From assembly GCA_024364735.1 (NCBI GenBank), contig JAGFNQ010002615.1:186306-250305 (forward strand): a DNA stretch of 64,000 bases, given 5' to 3'. The notes below the pieces were generated by a model, which saw only the letters and a list, made by a program, of their open reading frames with translations, was not told the origin of the DNA and searched no databases. A program made the translations under genes and the position numbers. This DNA is from Boesenbergia rotunda. Taxonomy: Eukaryota; Streptophyta; Magnoliopsida; Zingiberales; Zingiberaceae. Below are positions 34,150 through 46,993 of this stretch, one piece after another. Every line of letters begins with the position of its first letter. Position 1 is the stretch's first letter.

Positions 34150-36447
34150 TGTTGCGACCGGGTGCATGTTGACAAGGATACGGGTTCGTAAATTTTAAAA
34201 TATTTACGTGCAGCGGAAGAATTAGCATAAATAATTTCTCAAATTATTTTAACCGCGTATCTAGCATGCAACCTTATGATGTGTGGACATGATCATAAAT
34301 TAAAATTTTGCAGAAAGTAAACTAATTTACTCAATACCTCGCGTAACTCGAAGTAAGGGACGAGATCCAACCGTAGCGTCCCTTGGAAGCTCCGCCTCTA
34401 TTCGCGTCCACGCCGAGTTCTCTTCGGGATGACTTCGCAAAGCCACGAGTTTTGTGCCGACGAGAACTACTAGATTCTCCAAAGGCACAACTAGAAAAAC
34501 AAGAGAGAAAGATGGAAACTAACCACCAAGTAACAGAATTAAAATTCCGGGAAGGAAGGAGTTGCGACCCGCTTCTTCTTCTTCTTCTTTGGCACCTACT
34601 TGGTGGAGATGACCCACGGCAACCCTAGGGTGCGCCGACCCTAGGAGGGGTGTGCACCGGCCCTAGGATGAGGAAGGGGGGGGGGGCGCCGACCCTAGGA
34701 GGAGGAGAGAAGGAGAGGGAGAGAATAAGAGAGGGAGAGAGCTTCTTAATCTCTTGATTAATTGATTGGAATTCAAGGCTTGCCTTTAGTTCCTTTATAT
34801 AGTAGCCTCTCCATAGCCAAGTCTCCCTTTTAACGGAATTAACGGAATAAATTTTCATAAGAAATTTATCTTATAAATTTTCTTATGAATTATTCCGTTA
34901 TGCCAAGTTTTATTATAACTAACTTTATAATAAAACAAATACATCTCTCCTTTTAATTATGGAATAAAATTTGTATAAATTTTTCTTATCATGGAAAAAT
35001 CAATTCATAATTGATTTTATAAATTAAAATTAAACCAATTCATGGTTCATTTTAATTTTCATAAAAAGAATAAATTTCTACAATTTTCTTTTTATAAATT
35101 TCTTTATATAAATCTCTTTATATAAATTAATTTATTTATCCATAATTTTATAAAACAAATCGTGCTTGATTTATTTTATAATTTAAACCAAATAAATTGG
35201 TTTCCCTCCATGTGGTGGCCGGCCAAACCAAAGAGGGTGGGCACCCTCTTTGGCCGGCCACACCAAGCCTTTCCCTTCGCGAATTAAACTCATTTAATTC
35301 GCCCAATAAGCCTTCAAAAGACTTAGCCATTTTAAGCTTCCGTTGCGCCTCTGATTAATTCAGATTCGACTTATTTCTCTTGATTGGAAAATCCAATTTT
35401 CAACTCGTTTTAAATCCCTCGGATTACTCGTAGTACGTGTGACTAAATAGGCTTTCGATTTATGTTGGCCGTCTATAATCAACCAATTATAGAACGATCA
35501 TGAGTGGCACCTAGTAGTACATCATGACTCCCAATTAATCGAAAGATCAACGGTTGACCTCAGAAATAGTTCTGAAACCCTTCAGCAGCTCTAATGAATC
35601 GTGCCCCATTCCCTTCACCATCTTATACCCACTTGGTTCAGGACATGGTCTGTGTGTGTCAGTCCCCACTAGGCTGACTACGTCACACCTAGCCCAAGTA
35701 GTGTCTTTCTCGTCCTTTGGATTTCTAATTACTCTCATGTATTTAAGAGACACATACTCTAAACATGACATGCTCTAGCCAGAGGTTTTGAGTAACAATC
35801 CGACGATAAGCCTAGGTATACATCTCCTCGCAAGGAGTGGTGAATCCTTTGTAGGCTGTTCAAACATCTTCGGGCACTTCGGCTTATACCCAACCATCCT
35901 GGGTCCAGACCTCCTTGGAGATGCTTGCTTAAGATGTTAAAGTATAAGTCTCCATGACCAGGATGACTTGAACACCGCAAGTCAAAGGAACATCGCACTT
36001 AAGCTGCAGTAATAACTTTCATTGACATATCTATATGTATATTACCATATGAAGTTTTATAGTCAGTCACTCCAATGAACTAGTTCCCTTAACTAGCATC
36101 CATGTTTATCTCCGGACATCCCAATGTCACCAGCCAGTGAGAATCAGCTGATTAGAGAATAACCCATGCTAGTCTCAACAGAATTGACAGTGTCCGTATT
36201 TATCAATTCATCGACTAGGGATATTTTCAATACTTAACAATTGCACATGTAGAGATAATCACTAGTTGTGATTCCATCACAAATTCTCTCATGCTGTGAA
36301 TTGTATTGTGGATATTCAGTAAATGAGTTTAAGATCCCAATCAAATACACAAACATGTATACTCAAATAGTGAATTTTCATTTATTAAAATAAATATTTA
36401 CAATCATAAGGCGATTGCCTTAGGACACTTCTCTCATATCACTAACA
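34150..36447 (-). repeat. 3' LTR of element G
   Basis: Near-identical to 43510-45803. On the minus strand a TATA-like CTATATAAAGG is at about 34792-34803. A CCCTAGG-rich stretch is at about 34620-34700 and a strong hairpin at 35215-35261. Confidence 0.93.
35215..35261. other. 20-bp-stem hairpin in the LTR of G
   Basis: GTGGCCGGCC plus AAAGAGGGTG on the left pairs with the complementary stretch on the right, with one 5-base bulge and a 2-base loop. The same structure is exact at 44571-44617 and degraded in element C at about 18315-18355. It could form in DNA or in the LTR transcript. Confidence 0.65.
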
Positions 36448-37834
36448 AACTCCCACTTGGTCTAATGCCAATCGCTACGGTATCCAATACCACAGGCTCT
36501 AACATGACCCTCAAACTTGCTCTGAGGCAAGGCCTTAGTTAAAGGATCCGCTAAATTCCTTTTAGTGGGAATTTTCTCAATTTATATATCATTCCTACTT
36601 ATAATCTCTCTGATCAAATGATAGCGGCAAAGCACGTGTTTGGATCGCTGATGAGACCTTGGTTACTTTGCTTGTGCAATAGCTCCATTGTTGTCGCAGT
36701 AAACCGGCATTGCTTCATCAATGGTTGGAACCACTCCAAGTTCGGAGACAAACTTCTTGATCCAGACTGCTTCCTTCGCTGCTTCTGAAGCCGCAATATA
36801 TTCCGCTTCCGTGGTAGAATCCGCTACGGTGTCTTGTTTGGAACTCTTCCAACTTATTGCGCCTCCATTCAAAGTAAATACGTATCCAGACTGAGATTTG
36901 GAGTCATCCTTATCTGTCTGGAAACTGACATCTGTATACCCACGTATTACCATATCTCCTTCTCCATATATTAGGAACACATCCTTAGTTCTTCTTAAGT
37001 ACTTAAGGATTGTCTTGACAGCCGCCCAATGATCCATTCCTGGATCCAACTAGTATCTGCTCGTGACGCTCAGAGCATACGATACATCGGGCCTAGTACA
37101 TAACATAACATACATGGTAGATCCTATCGCGGATGCATAAGGAATCTTATTCATGCAAATCCTCTCGTCTTCTGTGCGCGGACACATAGACTTTGAAAGG
37201 TTGATCCCATGCCTGATGGGAAGGTAACCTTTCTTGGATTCCGACATGCTAAACCTTTTTAGCACTCGGTCTATATATGTAGACTGCGAAAGACCAAGCA
37301 ACCGTTTTGATCTATCTCTATAGATTCTAATCCCAAGGATATAGGTTGCTTCTCCCAGGTCTTTCATGGAGAAAGTTTTGGACAACCAAATTTTAACTGT
37401 CTGTAAAACTGATATATCGTTTCCTATAAGTAATATGTCATCGACATATAATACTAGGAATACGACTGCACTCCCACTAACCTTCTTGTACACACAAGGT
37501 TCATTAGGATTTTGTGAGAAATCAAACTCTTTGATTGTCTCATCAAAACGGATGTTCCAGCTCCTGGATGCTTGCTTCAGTCCATATATGGATCGTCGAA
37601 GCTTGCATACTTTGGTTTTATCAACCGATGTGAAACCTTCAGGTTGTATCATGTATACATCCTCAAGCAGGTTTCCATTAAGGAAAGCTGTTTTCACATC
37701 CATTTGTCATATCTCATAATCATAATGAGCTGCTATGGCTAGGAGCATCCGAATGGATTTAAGCATAGCTACTGGCGAATAGGTTTCGTCATAATCAATT
37801 CCTTGTTTCTGACGATATCCTTTTGCCACTAATC
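36448..37834 (-). pseudogene. pol: Element G pol, C-terminal part: RT (end) and RNase H
   Basis: After solo LTR H the frame resumes with LVAKGYRQKQGIDYDETYSPV and continues through MDVKTAFLNG, YGLKQASRSW and the catalytic YVDD. RNase H follows with TDVSFQTDKDDSKSQSGY, STTEAEYIAASEA and YCDNNGA. Stops are TGA 37707-37709 (family Trp), TAG 37050-37052 (family Gln), TAA 36663-36665 and TAA 36582-36584 (family Gln). The frame ends at 36462; the polypurine tract, read on the plus strand as AACTCCCACTTGG at 36448-36460, adjoins the LTR. Confidence 0.9.
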
Positions 37835-39219
37835 TGTTGGTGCAGGAAGCACCAGATCGAACCTTGTTTTGATATTGGCAAAGGATTCAAAGTTAAGGGT
37901 TATTTGTTGTCTAACAATGCTGCTTGAGAGTGCAGGAAACAAAGTCCTAGCGAAGGCACCTGACGATGGGCTGTCAGGAACTCAAGACCTGGCGAAGGGC
38001 TGCTGGGCAAAAACCAAGTCCTGGCAAAGGGCTGCTGGGCGAAACTCAAGACCTGGCGAAGGGCTGCTGGGCAAAAACCAAGTCCTGGCGAAGGGCTGCT
38101 GGGCGAAACTCAAGACCTGGCGAAGGGCTGCCAGGTAAAAGTCCAACTGGTGGATCCGGTTGGCACCAGGTAAACTCTCCCGAGAGGAGTAGGTGAGGAC
38201 GCGTTCCCCTCCGAGGGAACATTAGGCGTCGGTTCGACCTAGGGCTCCATTTTGGAGACCAAAGTCAGAACCAAGATAGCTGAAGCTGTAGAAATTAAAT
38301 TAAATATTTGTTTTATTGTGTTTTGGACTAACCCTGGAAGCAGGACCGAAGGAACGTGTGTCTGTAGCTCAGAATGCCTCAAAGGAAAGAGGCAACTGCT
38401 GACCAGGGCGCCCGGAGTGTCCCGGGCACCCCCAAGGTGAACACAAAACACAAAGAAAGCAAATGAACCTCGACAGCACATTCTGAGGGCGCCCCCGCTG
38501 TCCCGGGCGCCCCCATGGCAAACCAACTGAAGAGTTAAGCTGCTGCCGCGTCTGCACTGCGCACCCAGGGCGCCCCCGCTGTCCCGGGCGCCCCCAGCGC
38601 CCAGGGCGCCCCCAGCCACTCTTACACAGGAGACTTCAGCGCTGCAGATAAGAGTTGGCCGAGTCAACCAGGGCTCCCCCAGCGTCCAGGGCGCCCCCGT
38701 CAAGACCTTATCCCGAGGTTCAAGGGATAAATCGTTGACTGCGCCTTGTGTGGATCTGCTGCCACGTGGGGGGGCGCCCCCGTCGACCAGGGCGCCCCCA
38801 GGCACTATAAAAAGGGCCCTAGACCCTCCTCTTCAAAACACTGCTTTCATTCAACGCATCCAAACGCTCTGACGATCGCGCTCTGCTCCGGAAACTTCCC
38901 GACTCAAGAACGAAGCGCCGTCAATCTCCCACTGCACCGAAACTCGATCTACACCGGGAGTTGTTAAACAAAGTGTATATTTCTATTTACAGTAATTTTG
39001 TAATCTCACTCTGTAACCGTTTTGCGCACTATAGAATTGCCCAAAGTAAACGGTCAACGACCATGGGCCTTGGAGTAGGAGTCGACCCAGGCTCCGAACC
39101 AAGTAAAACCTTGGTGTTTGCGTTGTTTGTTTTTATTCCGCCGCGCACTTACTCTTTCTTTTAAATCCGAACATTTTCCGATATTCACCCCCCCTCTATC
39201 GGTCTTTCTCGATCCAACA
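37835..39219 (+). mobile_element. Element H: solo LTR of a Sirevirus-type family
   Basis: A single 1385-base LTR (TGTTGGTGCAGG ... GATCCAACA) flanked by the 5-bp duplication TAATC (37830-37834 and 39220-39224), with no interior. This is the usual product of recombination between the two LTRs of one element. Its end matches the LTR fragment of E in the opposite orientation. Confidence 0.93.
37940..38815 (+). promoter_or_regulatory. U3 modules of solo LTR H
   Basis: At about 37945-38140 a composite unit of about 64 bases repeats (AGTCCTGGCGAAGGGCTGCT alternating with an AAGACCTGGCG variant). At about 38400-38800 many GGGCGCCC sites form palindromes. A TATA box TATAAAAAG is at 38806-38814. The order tandem units, palindromes, TATA box is the same as in the other Sirevirus-type LTRs here. 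Confidence 0.7.
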
Positions 39220-41268
39220 TAATCTAGCCTTAAAGGTAACAACATTACCTTCCATGTCGGTTTTCTTCTTGAAAACCCACTTGCACCCTATGGGCTTAAT
39301 CCCTTCAGGTGGGTTAACCAAGTCCCATACTTGGTTTACGTACATGGAATCCATTTCCGACTTCATGGCTTCAAGCCATTTGTCCCTTTCTGAACTTTTC
39401 AGAACATCTTCATAACTGATAGGTTCGTCATCGCTTATGAGTAACACGTCGTTCGATTCACTTATGAGAAATCCGTATCTCTCTGGAATATTGCGTGTCC
39501 TATCAGATCTACGAAGAGGTGGTGTAGTTTTAGGTTCAACTGATAGCTCATCATTATGAGTTATTGGTTGTGGGTCTAGACTAGGTGTCTCTGTAATGTC
39601 TATTAGAGTTTCTTGAACTACATCAAGTTCAATGCCACTCCCACTGTTTTCTTGTAAAAGAAATTCTTTTTCCAGAAATACAACATGCCTTGAAATAAAC
39701 ACCTTTTGTTCCAAGGGATGATAGAATTGGTAATCCTTCGTTTCCTTAGGGTATCCAATAAATAGACATTTATCAGACTTAGCATCCAATTTGTCTGATA
39801 CAGTCCGCTTCACATAAGCGGGACAACCCCATATCTTAAGGTGAGTTAAGTGAGGTTTCTTACTATTCCATGTCTCATATGGAGTAGTAGAGACTACCTT
39901 GGTCGGGACTCTGTTTAGCAAGTAAACAGCTGTCTTTAGTGCATAGCCCCAAAAGGATTTTGAAAGAGTTGCATGATTCATCATCGACCTAACCATATCC
40001 ATCAAGGTTCGGTTGTGCCTCTCAGATACACCATTATGCTGTGGTGTATACGGCGGAGTCCATTGGGACAATATCTCATTGTCCCTAAGATAATCTTGAA
40101 ACTCTTGACTTAAGTATTCACCACCCCGATCGGATCGAAGTATCTTAATACTTTTGCCAAGCTATTTCTCTACTTCATTTCTGAACTCTTTGAATTTCTC
40201 AAAGGCTTCAGATTTGTGTTTCATCAAGAACACATACCCGAATCGTGAGTGATCATCGATAAAGGTGATGAAGTAGCTATAGCCTCCTTGTGCAAGAGTT
40301 GACATTGGTCCACATACATCAATATGTATTAGACCAAGCAATTCTCCCACTGTATTACCTTTTCCGGAAAAGGGTAATTTGGTCATCTTGCCTTTTAAGC
40401 ATGATTCGCATATATCAAATGAACTGGGGTCAAATGATTCCAAAATTCCACATCGGTGTAATTCGGTCATGCGTTTCTTACTTACATGGCCAAGACGACA
40501 ATGCCAAGTGTAGGAGTCTATTCGATTATCAATTCGAGCACGTTTGTTGCTGACTTCGATATTGAAAACGTCACTGGATAAATCTAACGTGTAGATACCA
40601 TTGCACAAAATTCCATTCCCATAAAGAACGTCATTTAAAGTTATGTAACAATAATTGTTACTAAAAGTTAAATGATAACCCTTTTCATTCAAACATGAAA
40701 TAGATACAATGTTCTTTATTAACGAAGGAGCAAAATAACAATTATCCAATTCTAAGACACGTCCAGTGGGGAGATTTAGCAAATATGTTCCGATGGCAAC
40801 AGCAGCAATCTTTGCTCCATTTCCAACTCGCAAATTCGCTTCTCCTTTGACGAGTCTTCTTCTATTCCGTAGCCCCTGTATGTCATTACATATATGTGAG
40901 CTACACCCAGTATCAAGTACCCAGGTATTTGAGGAAATAGAGTGACATTCAATAACGAAGATACCTGAAGAGGATGGGGCATCGGGTGCCTTATTCTTCA
41001 AGGACTCAAGATAAACCTTGCAGTTTCTTCGCCAGTGACCCGCCTTGCCACAATGATGACAAGTTCCTTTTGGTTTCTTTTCAGTCTTTTTGGCCTTTTT
41101 CTTCTTTCCTTTATTCTGTTCTTTGGCCTTCCTCTTAGAACCTTTCTTCGAGGAACCAACTAACAGTACCGTCTTTTGATCCGGCTTTACAGAAGGCTCC
41201 ACAGTCTTCAGCAGATTGAGCAACTCAGGAATGGTAGTCTCTAGTTTGTTCATCCGATAGTTCATCAC
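39220..41268 (-). pseudogene. pol: Element G pol, N-terminal part: knuckle, protease, integrase, start of RT
   Basis: In order: Lys-rich region, knuckle CHHCGKAGHWRRNC, protease WVLDTGCSSHICND, HHCC region (WHCRLGHVSKKRM ... CESCLKGK), and integrase with Asp in LIHIDVCGPM, Asp in RSDRGGEY and Glu in NGVSERHNR. The RT start (WVFKKKTDMEGNVVTFKARL) is cut by solo LTR H. A TAG at 40162-40164 lies between the first and second integrase Asp, where the family has Gln. The frame is the same as that of gag. Confidence 0.9.
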
Positions 41269-41271
41269 AAA

Positions 41272-41775
41272 TTATGAATAACTTTTGGGCAAACAATTCA
41301 GAATTAAGTCAATACTTAGTTCATGATCCATTGCAAAACCGAGTGTGCTCAGTCGCTTAATGTACCCCAACATCTTTAACATAAACTGTGAGGCAGAAGT
41401 GCCTTCCTGCATCCTAGAGGTGAAGAGGAGTCTGAAGACTTCGAACCTTTCGGATCTTGCCTGCTCTTCAAACAACTCATGAAGATGGAAGATGATGGTA
41501 TAAGCATCCATATGCTCATGCTGCTTTTGCAGCTCAGGTACCATAGAGGCTAGCATGATGCAACTCGCAAGTTCAGAATCGGTCACATGTTTTTGATAGG
41601 CCACTAACTGGTCTGGAGTTGCACCCTCTGGAGGACGGTTAGGAAGTTGATCTTCAAGGACATAAGCAAGCTTCTCTGCCTTGAGGACTATCCTCAGGTT
41701 TCGAAGCCAGTCCATGAAGTTTGGCCCAGTCAGTTTATTGGTGTCCAAAATGGAACGCAAATTTAGAGAAGACAT
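41272..41775 (-). pseudogene. gag: gag of element G
   Basis: It starts at ATG 41775 with MSSLNLRSILDTNKLTGPNF, then LRIVLKAEKLAYVL and HLHELFEEQARSERF, a typical copia capsid region. A TAA at 41272-41274, where Gln is usual, ends the first 167 residues; the same frame continues as MNYRMNKLETTIPELL into the knuckle region. Gag and pol form one polyprotein in this lineage. Confidence 0.88.
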
Positions 41776-43496
41776 GATCGAGTGATTAACCTAGAAATAC
41801 AAATTGAGCTTATGTGAGAAGATGATAAAGAATGTATCAACATACATTAATAAAATCCTATTTATTTTCAAATTGAATAACCCTTTTTATCAATTCGGGA
41901 GATCGTAGGAACATCTCCAAATAGGTTGATATCCAACCATAGATAAGAACAACCATGGCTGTGGCCATCAAGTTATTCTTAGCTATGAAGGTAGGTAATT
42001 ATACCGATTACATATCACATATATGTAACTATCACTTTATGCTATCAACTAATTGAATGTTTGCATAAATCATTGGGTTGTTAACTCATTAACAAGTATG
42101 CAACATTATACATAGCACCCAACTGCACCTCTCTTTACATCGACCTTGGCTGTGGCACAACAAATCGATGCTCCTAGCTTAAGGCTGACCCATTAATCAA
42201 GAAATAGTTTTAATATGGTTGGAGCTCATTCAACCGTTTAGTCAGGCTTGGATGTGTCCAACAACCAAAACTAAGGATTGACCTCTGACTCCAACTATAT
42301 TATTCATAAACTAATTCCATGGTTTGAACATGTTGAGGTTCAAGCCGGGCATGGATGTGTCCATCAATCCAAACGAGAAACAAAACTCCGATTCTAACCA
42401 TATTAATGGAAGGTGTTGACCTTAATATTTTGTAAGGGGTTTTGGGTCTCATCCTTTCTTTTCTAAGCACATTCATGACATAGAATTATGTCATGACTAA
42501 CGATTTCCTTAATAAAGTATGTATGTGACTTAATTTATCAAGTCTCATTAATTGAATTAGGAACCGGATTTCCTAATTCCAATTTCATACTTTATTCAAG
42601 GAATTATTTTGGGAAACAATTTCCTAAATTGTCATAATCAATTTCGGAAATAATATGTTTTAAGACTTTGATTTCTCTAAATCAAATCTTATTAAATTAA
42701 GAGACAAATCCCTTAATTTAACTACATATTATTTTCATGAAAATCTCTTTTAAGAAAACTCTATAGGAAACCATTTTCCTAATTAATTTTAGAGACAACA
42801 ATATGTTAGAGCATCACCTCTTAAATCAAATTTCTAAAATTTGATCACATATTTTTTTCATGGATTAATTAATTTCAACAAATTGTTTTCTAAGGGTGGC
42901 TCCCCGAGGCTCAGATACCCAAAGAAAAGAAATTTGTCGTAAATCCAATTTGGTCCGCTCCCCGAGGCGTAACCAAATTAAACATGACAATTTTATTCAA
43001 AATAAGAAATTAAATTACAACAACTAACTTTAAATTGGACGGCTCCCCGAGGCTCAATCCAAAATAAAGAATTTTGTTGATAATTTAAAACCCAATTCAA
43101 ATTTAATTGTCAATTAATGATCCATTAATTTGTCTAGACTTTCTAGAAAGAAAGTGTCCAAAATTGCGAGATTTCATAATAGGTTTTCAGAATAATTGTA
43201 AGTTTCTGGTACAAAGAAAACTTACATATTTCCAAAATTAGAAAATTTCCAAAATAGGAAATTTCCAAAATTGGAAAATTTCCAAAAATGGGAAGTTTTC
43301 ACAATTATTATAAAATTTCAGAAACTAGGATATTTCAAAAGTTTGCGAAATTTCATGAAGATTTCCAAACTTAGAAATTCCTAAATCTAAAATTTATTAT
43401 AATTGAAAAGTTTCCATAATTGAAAAATTTTCCAAAATTGAGATCATGACAAAGTTTTTCGCAAAACAATTATATGATTTTGTCAAACACTAACCA
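41776..43496 (-). other. Leader of element G
   Basis: AT-rich untranslated leader between primer-binding site and gag, similar to the leader of C. Three copies of the GGCTCCCCGAGGC-type 13-mer are at about 42898-43045. TTTCCAAAATTGGAAA-like repeats fill about 43180-43440. No coding signal. Confidence 0.75.
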
Positions 43497-43508
43497 GCTC
43501 TGATACCA
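43497..43508 (-). promoter_or_regulatory. Primer-binding site of element G
   Basis: Minus strand TGGTATCAGAGC, one base from the LTR end at 43510. Confidence 0.9.
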
Positions 43509-43509
43509 C

Positions 43510-45803
43510 TGTTGCGACCGGGTGCATGTTGACAAGGATACGGGTTCGTAAATTTTAAAATATTTACGTGCAGCGGAAGAATTAGCATAAATAATTTCTC
43601 AAATTATTTTAACCACGTATCTAGCATGCAACCTTATGATGTGTGGACATGATCATAAATTAAAATTTTACAGAAAGTAAACTAATTTACTCAATACCTC
43701 GCGTAACTCGAAGTAAGGGACGAGATCTAACCATAGCGTCCCTTGGAAGCTCCGCCTCTATTCGTGTCCACGCCGAGTTCTCTTCGGGATGACTTCGCAA
43801 AGCCACGAGTTTTGTGCCGACGAGAACTACTAGATTCTCCAAAGGCACAACTAGAAAAACAAGAGAGAAAGATGGAAACTAACCACCAAGTAACGGAATC
43901 AAAATTCTGGGAAGGAAGGAGTTGCGACCCGCTTCTTCTTCTTCTTCTTTGGCACCTACTTGGTGGAGATGACCCACGGCAACCCTAGGGTGCGCCGGCC
44001 CTAGGAGGGGTGTGCGCCGGCCCTAGGATGAGGAAGGGGGGGCGCCGACCCTAGGAGGAGGAGAGAAGGAGAGGGAGAGAATAAGAGAGGGAGAGAGCTT
44101 CTTAATCTCTTGATTAATTGATTAGAATTCAAGGCTTGCCTTTAGTTCCTTTATATAGTAGCCTCTCCATAGCCAAGTCTCCCTTTTAACGGAATTAACG
44201 GAATAAATTTTCATAAGAAATTTATCTTATAAATTTTCTTATGAATTATTCCGTTATGCCAAGTTTTATTATAACTAACTTTATAATAAAACAAATACAT
44301 CTCTCCTTTTAATTATGTAATAAAATTTGTATAAATTTTTCTTATCATGGAAAAATCAATTCATAATTGATTTTATAAATTAAAATTAAACCAATTCATG
44401 GTTCATTTTAATTTCCATAAAAAGAATAAATTTCTACAATTTTCTTTTTATAAATTTCTTTATATAAATATCTTTATATAAATTAATTTATTTATCCATA
44501 ATTTTATAAAACAAATCGCGCTTGATTTATTTTATAATTTAAACCAAATAAATTGGTTTCCCTCCATGTGGTGGCCGGCCAAACCAAAGAGGGTGGGCAC
44601 CCTCTTTGGCCGGCCACACCAAGCCTTTCCCTTCGCGAATTAAACTCATTTAATTCGCCTAATAAGCCTTCAAAAGACTTAGCCATTTTAAGCTTCCGTT
44701 GCGCCTCTGATTAATCCAGATTCGACTTATTTCTCTTGATTGGAAAATCCAATTTTCAACTCGTTTTAAATCCCTCGGATTACTCGTAGTGCGTGTGACT
44801 AAATAGGCTTTCGATTTATGTTGGCCGTCTATAATCAACCAATTATAGAACGATCATGAGTGGCACCTAGTAGTACATCATGACCCCAAATTAATCGAAA
44901 GATCAACGGTTGACCTCAGAAATAGTTCTGAAATCCTTCAGCAACTCTAATGAATCGTGCCCCATTCCTTTCACCATCTTATACCTACTTGGTTCAGGAC
45001 ATGGTCTGTGTGTGTCAGTCCCCACTAGGCTGACTACGTCACACCTAGCCCAAGTAGTGTCTTTCTCGTCCTTTGGATTTCTAATTACTCTCATGTATTT
45101 AAGAGACACATACTCTAAACATGACATGCTCTGGCCAGAGGCTTTGAGCAACAATCCGACGATAGGCCTGGGTATACATCTCCTCGCAAGGAGTGGTGAA
45201 TCCTTTGTAGGCTGTTCAAACATCTTCGGGCACTTCGGCTTATACCCAACCATCCTGGGTCCACAGCTCCTTGGAGATGCTTGCTTAAGATGTTAAAGTA
45301 TAAGTCTCCATGACCAAGATGACTTGAACACCGCAAGTCAAAGGAACATCGCACTTAAGCTGCAGTAATAACTTTCATTGACATATCTATATGTAGATTA
45401 CCATATGAAGTTTTATAGTCAGTCACTCTAATGAACTAGTTCCCTTAACTAGCATCCATGTTTATCTCTGAACATCCCAATGTCACCAGCCAGTGAGAAT
45501 CAGCTGATTAGAGAATAACCCATGCTAGTCTCAACAGAATTGACAGTGTCCGTATTTATCAATTCATCGACTAGGGATATTTTCAATACTTAACAATTGC
45601 ACATGTAGAGATAATCACTAGTTGTGATTCCATCACAAATTCTCTCATGCTGTGAATTGTATTACGGACATTCAGTAAATGAGTTTAAGATCCCAATCAA
45701 ATACACAAACATGTATACTCAAATAGTGAATTTTCATTTATTGAAATAAATGTTTACAATCATAAGGCGATTACCTTAGGACACTTCTCTCATATCACTA
45801 ACA
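43510..45803 (-). repeat. 5' LTR of element G
   Basis: Near-identical partner of 34150-36447, with the same hairpin (44571-44617) and TATA-like site. It is followed by AACCC, the right target duplication. Confidence 0.93.
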
Positions 45804-45808
45804 AACCC

Positions 45809-46122
45809 TCGGCCAGGTCTTCGTGCCCAGTCCTCGACCAGGACTTCGTGCCCAGTCCTCGACCAGTACTTCGTGCCCAACTTCTGGTCAGGTCTTCGGT
45901 GCCCAGCCCTTTTGCCAGGACTTAGTGCCCAATCCCTGATCAGGACTTAGTGCATAATTCTTCGAACCAGGACTTATTGCCTAGGTTTACTAGGACTTTC
46001 TTTTACTTTGGTACTCCTCTCTTGACTTACCCTTCCAGTGTTCAATATATCACTGACTTAAGCATATTGCCAAACATTGAAACACTCAGAGGATGACATC
46101 CCTGATGCAACTTGCACCAACA
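45809..46122 (-). repeat. Left LTR of element F, second part
   Basis: Continuation of 34149 after element G. It contains a repeated unit of about 25 bases (CCTCGACCAGGACTTCGTGC and variants) and ends CTTGCACCAACA. The unit array also occurs in the right LTR, but the last 200 or so bases do not match it. Confidence 0.8.
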
Positions 46123-46978
46123 ATCTCTCCCTTTTTGATGTTTGACAATATCTTAAGTTAGATTGGTTGAAAGGTCTAAACCTTAGAAAAAAATAATCTA
46201 AGTTTTGAAAATACATTTTGATCTTTTGGGAGAAAAACATTTCTAAGATAAGCTCACTCTCCCCTTTTTATAAAAGAATTTTTGATTTTCATTGATCCTT
46301 TGGGAAGAAACAAAAATTTTCTAACTTAAGCTCTTACTCTCCCCCTTTGTCATACATCAAAAAATCACCAAAACTACTTGCACCAACAATGAAAACATTT
46401 GGTTCGTTTTGAAAATAATTAGTATAAATTTTTGAAAGTATGGCATATCACTTAAGTACTTAACTTGCACCCAAAAAGAATTTCACTTTGAAAGCATTTT
46501 GTATTTGTAGGAAAGTATTTTGAACTCAAAACACTTCTTACTTTAAAAACTTTTATTTAGACGAGATTTTTCAAAACAAATTGTACTTAAAACATATTTG
46601 ACAAATACTTAAAAAAATGTTAGTATTTTGAAAAATATCTACACTCTCAAAAGTAGTTGTATTTTGTGAACATATTGTGTACTTTGCAAGCACTTTTGAA
46701 ACCTATTATGATCTTTGAAAAATGCAAGTACTTTTGATATATATTAGGTTTTTGAAAACAATGTAAGTACTTTTGCATTTTTGGAAAATATCTGCAATTT
46801 TTGTAAAATATTTGCAATTTTGGAAAATATAAATATTTTTTGAAATATATTATGTATTTTTGGAAAATATAAATACTTTTGAAAAATGTAAGTTCTGTAA
46901 AAAGTATAAGTTCTTTTGAAAAAAATACTTGACTTTCCTTTTGAAAGTACTTAGACAAATATTGTTTTGAAAATATAA
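46123..46978 (-). other. Polypurine tract and 3' non-coding region of element F
   Basis: ATCTCTCCCTTTTT at 46123-46136 (plus strand) adjoins the LTR as its polypurine tract. Others (CTCTCCCC, CTCTCCCCC) are at about 46258 and 46330. The rest is AT-rich with many TTTTGAAAA-like words and no coding signal. It continues after element I at 52924. Confidence 0.7.
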
Positions 46979-46993
46979 GGGGGCGTTTGGTTT
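46979..46993 (+). repeat. Left terminal inverted repeat of element I
   Basis: GGGGGCGTTTGGTTT, exact inverse of the right end. Confidence 0.92.

Larger units (their letters stand above)
34150..45803 (-). mobile_element. Element G: full-length Angela/Tork-like copia element
   Basis: An 11.65-kb element with LTRs of 2298 and 2294 bases (TGTTGCGACC ... ACTAACA on the plus strand). It is flanked by the 5-bp duplication AACCC. It has a primer-binding site, a 1.7-kb leader, one gag-pol frame on the minus strand and a polypurine tract. The two LTRs are nearly identical, so it is one of the younger insertions here. Solo LTR H sits in its RT. Gag-pol carries six stops, so it is not autonomous as sequenced. 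It is the same family as element C. Confidence 0.92.
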
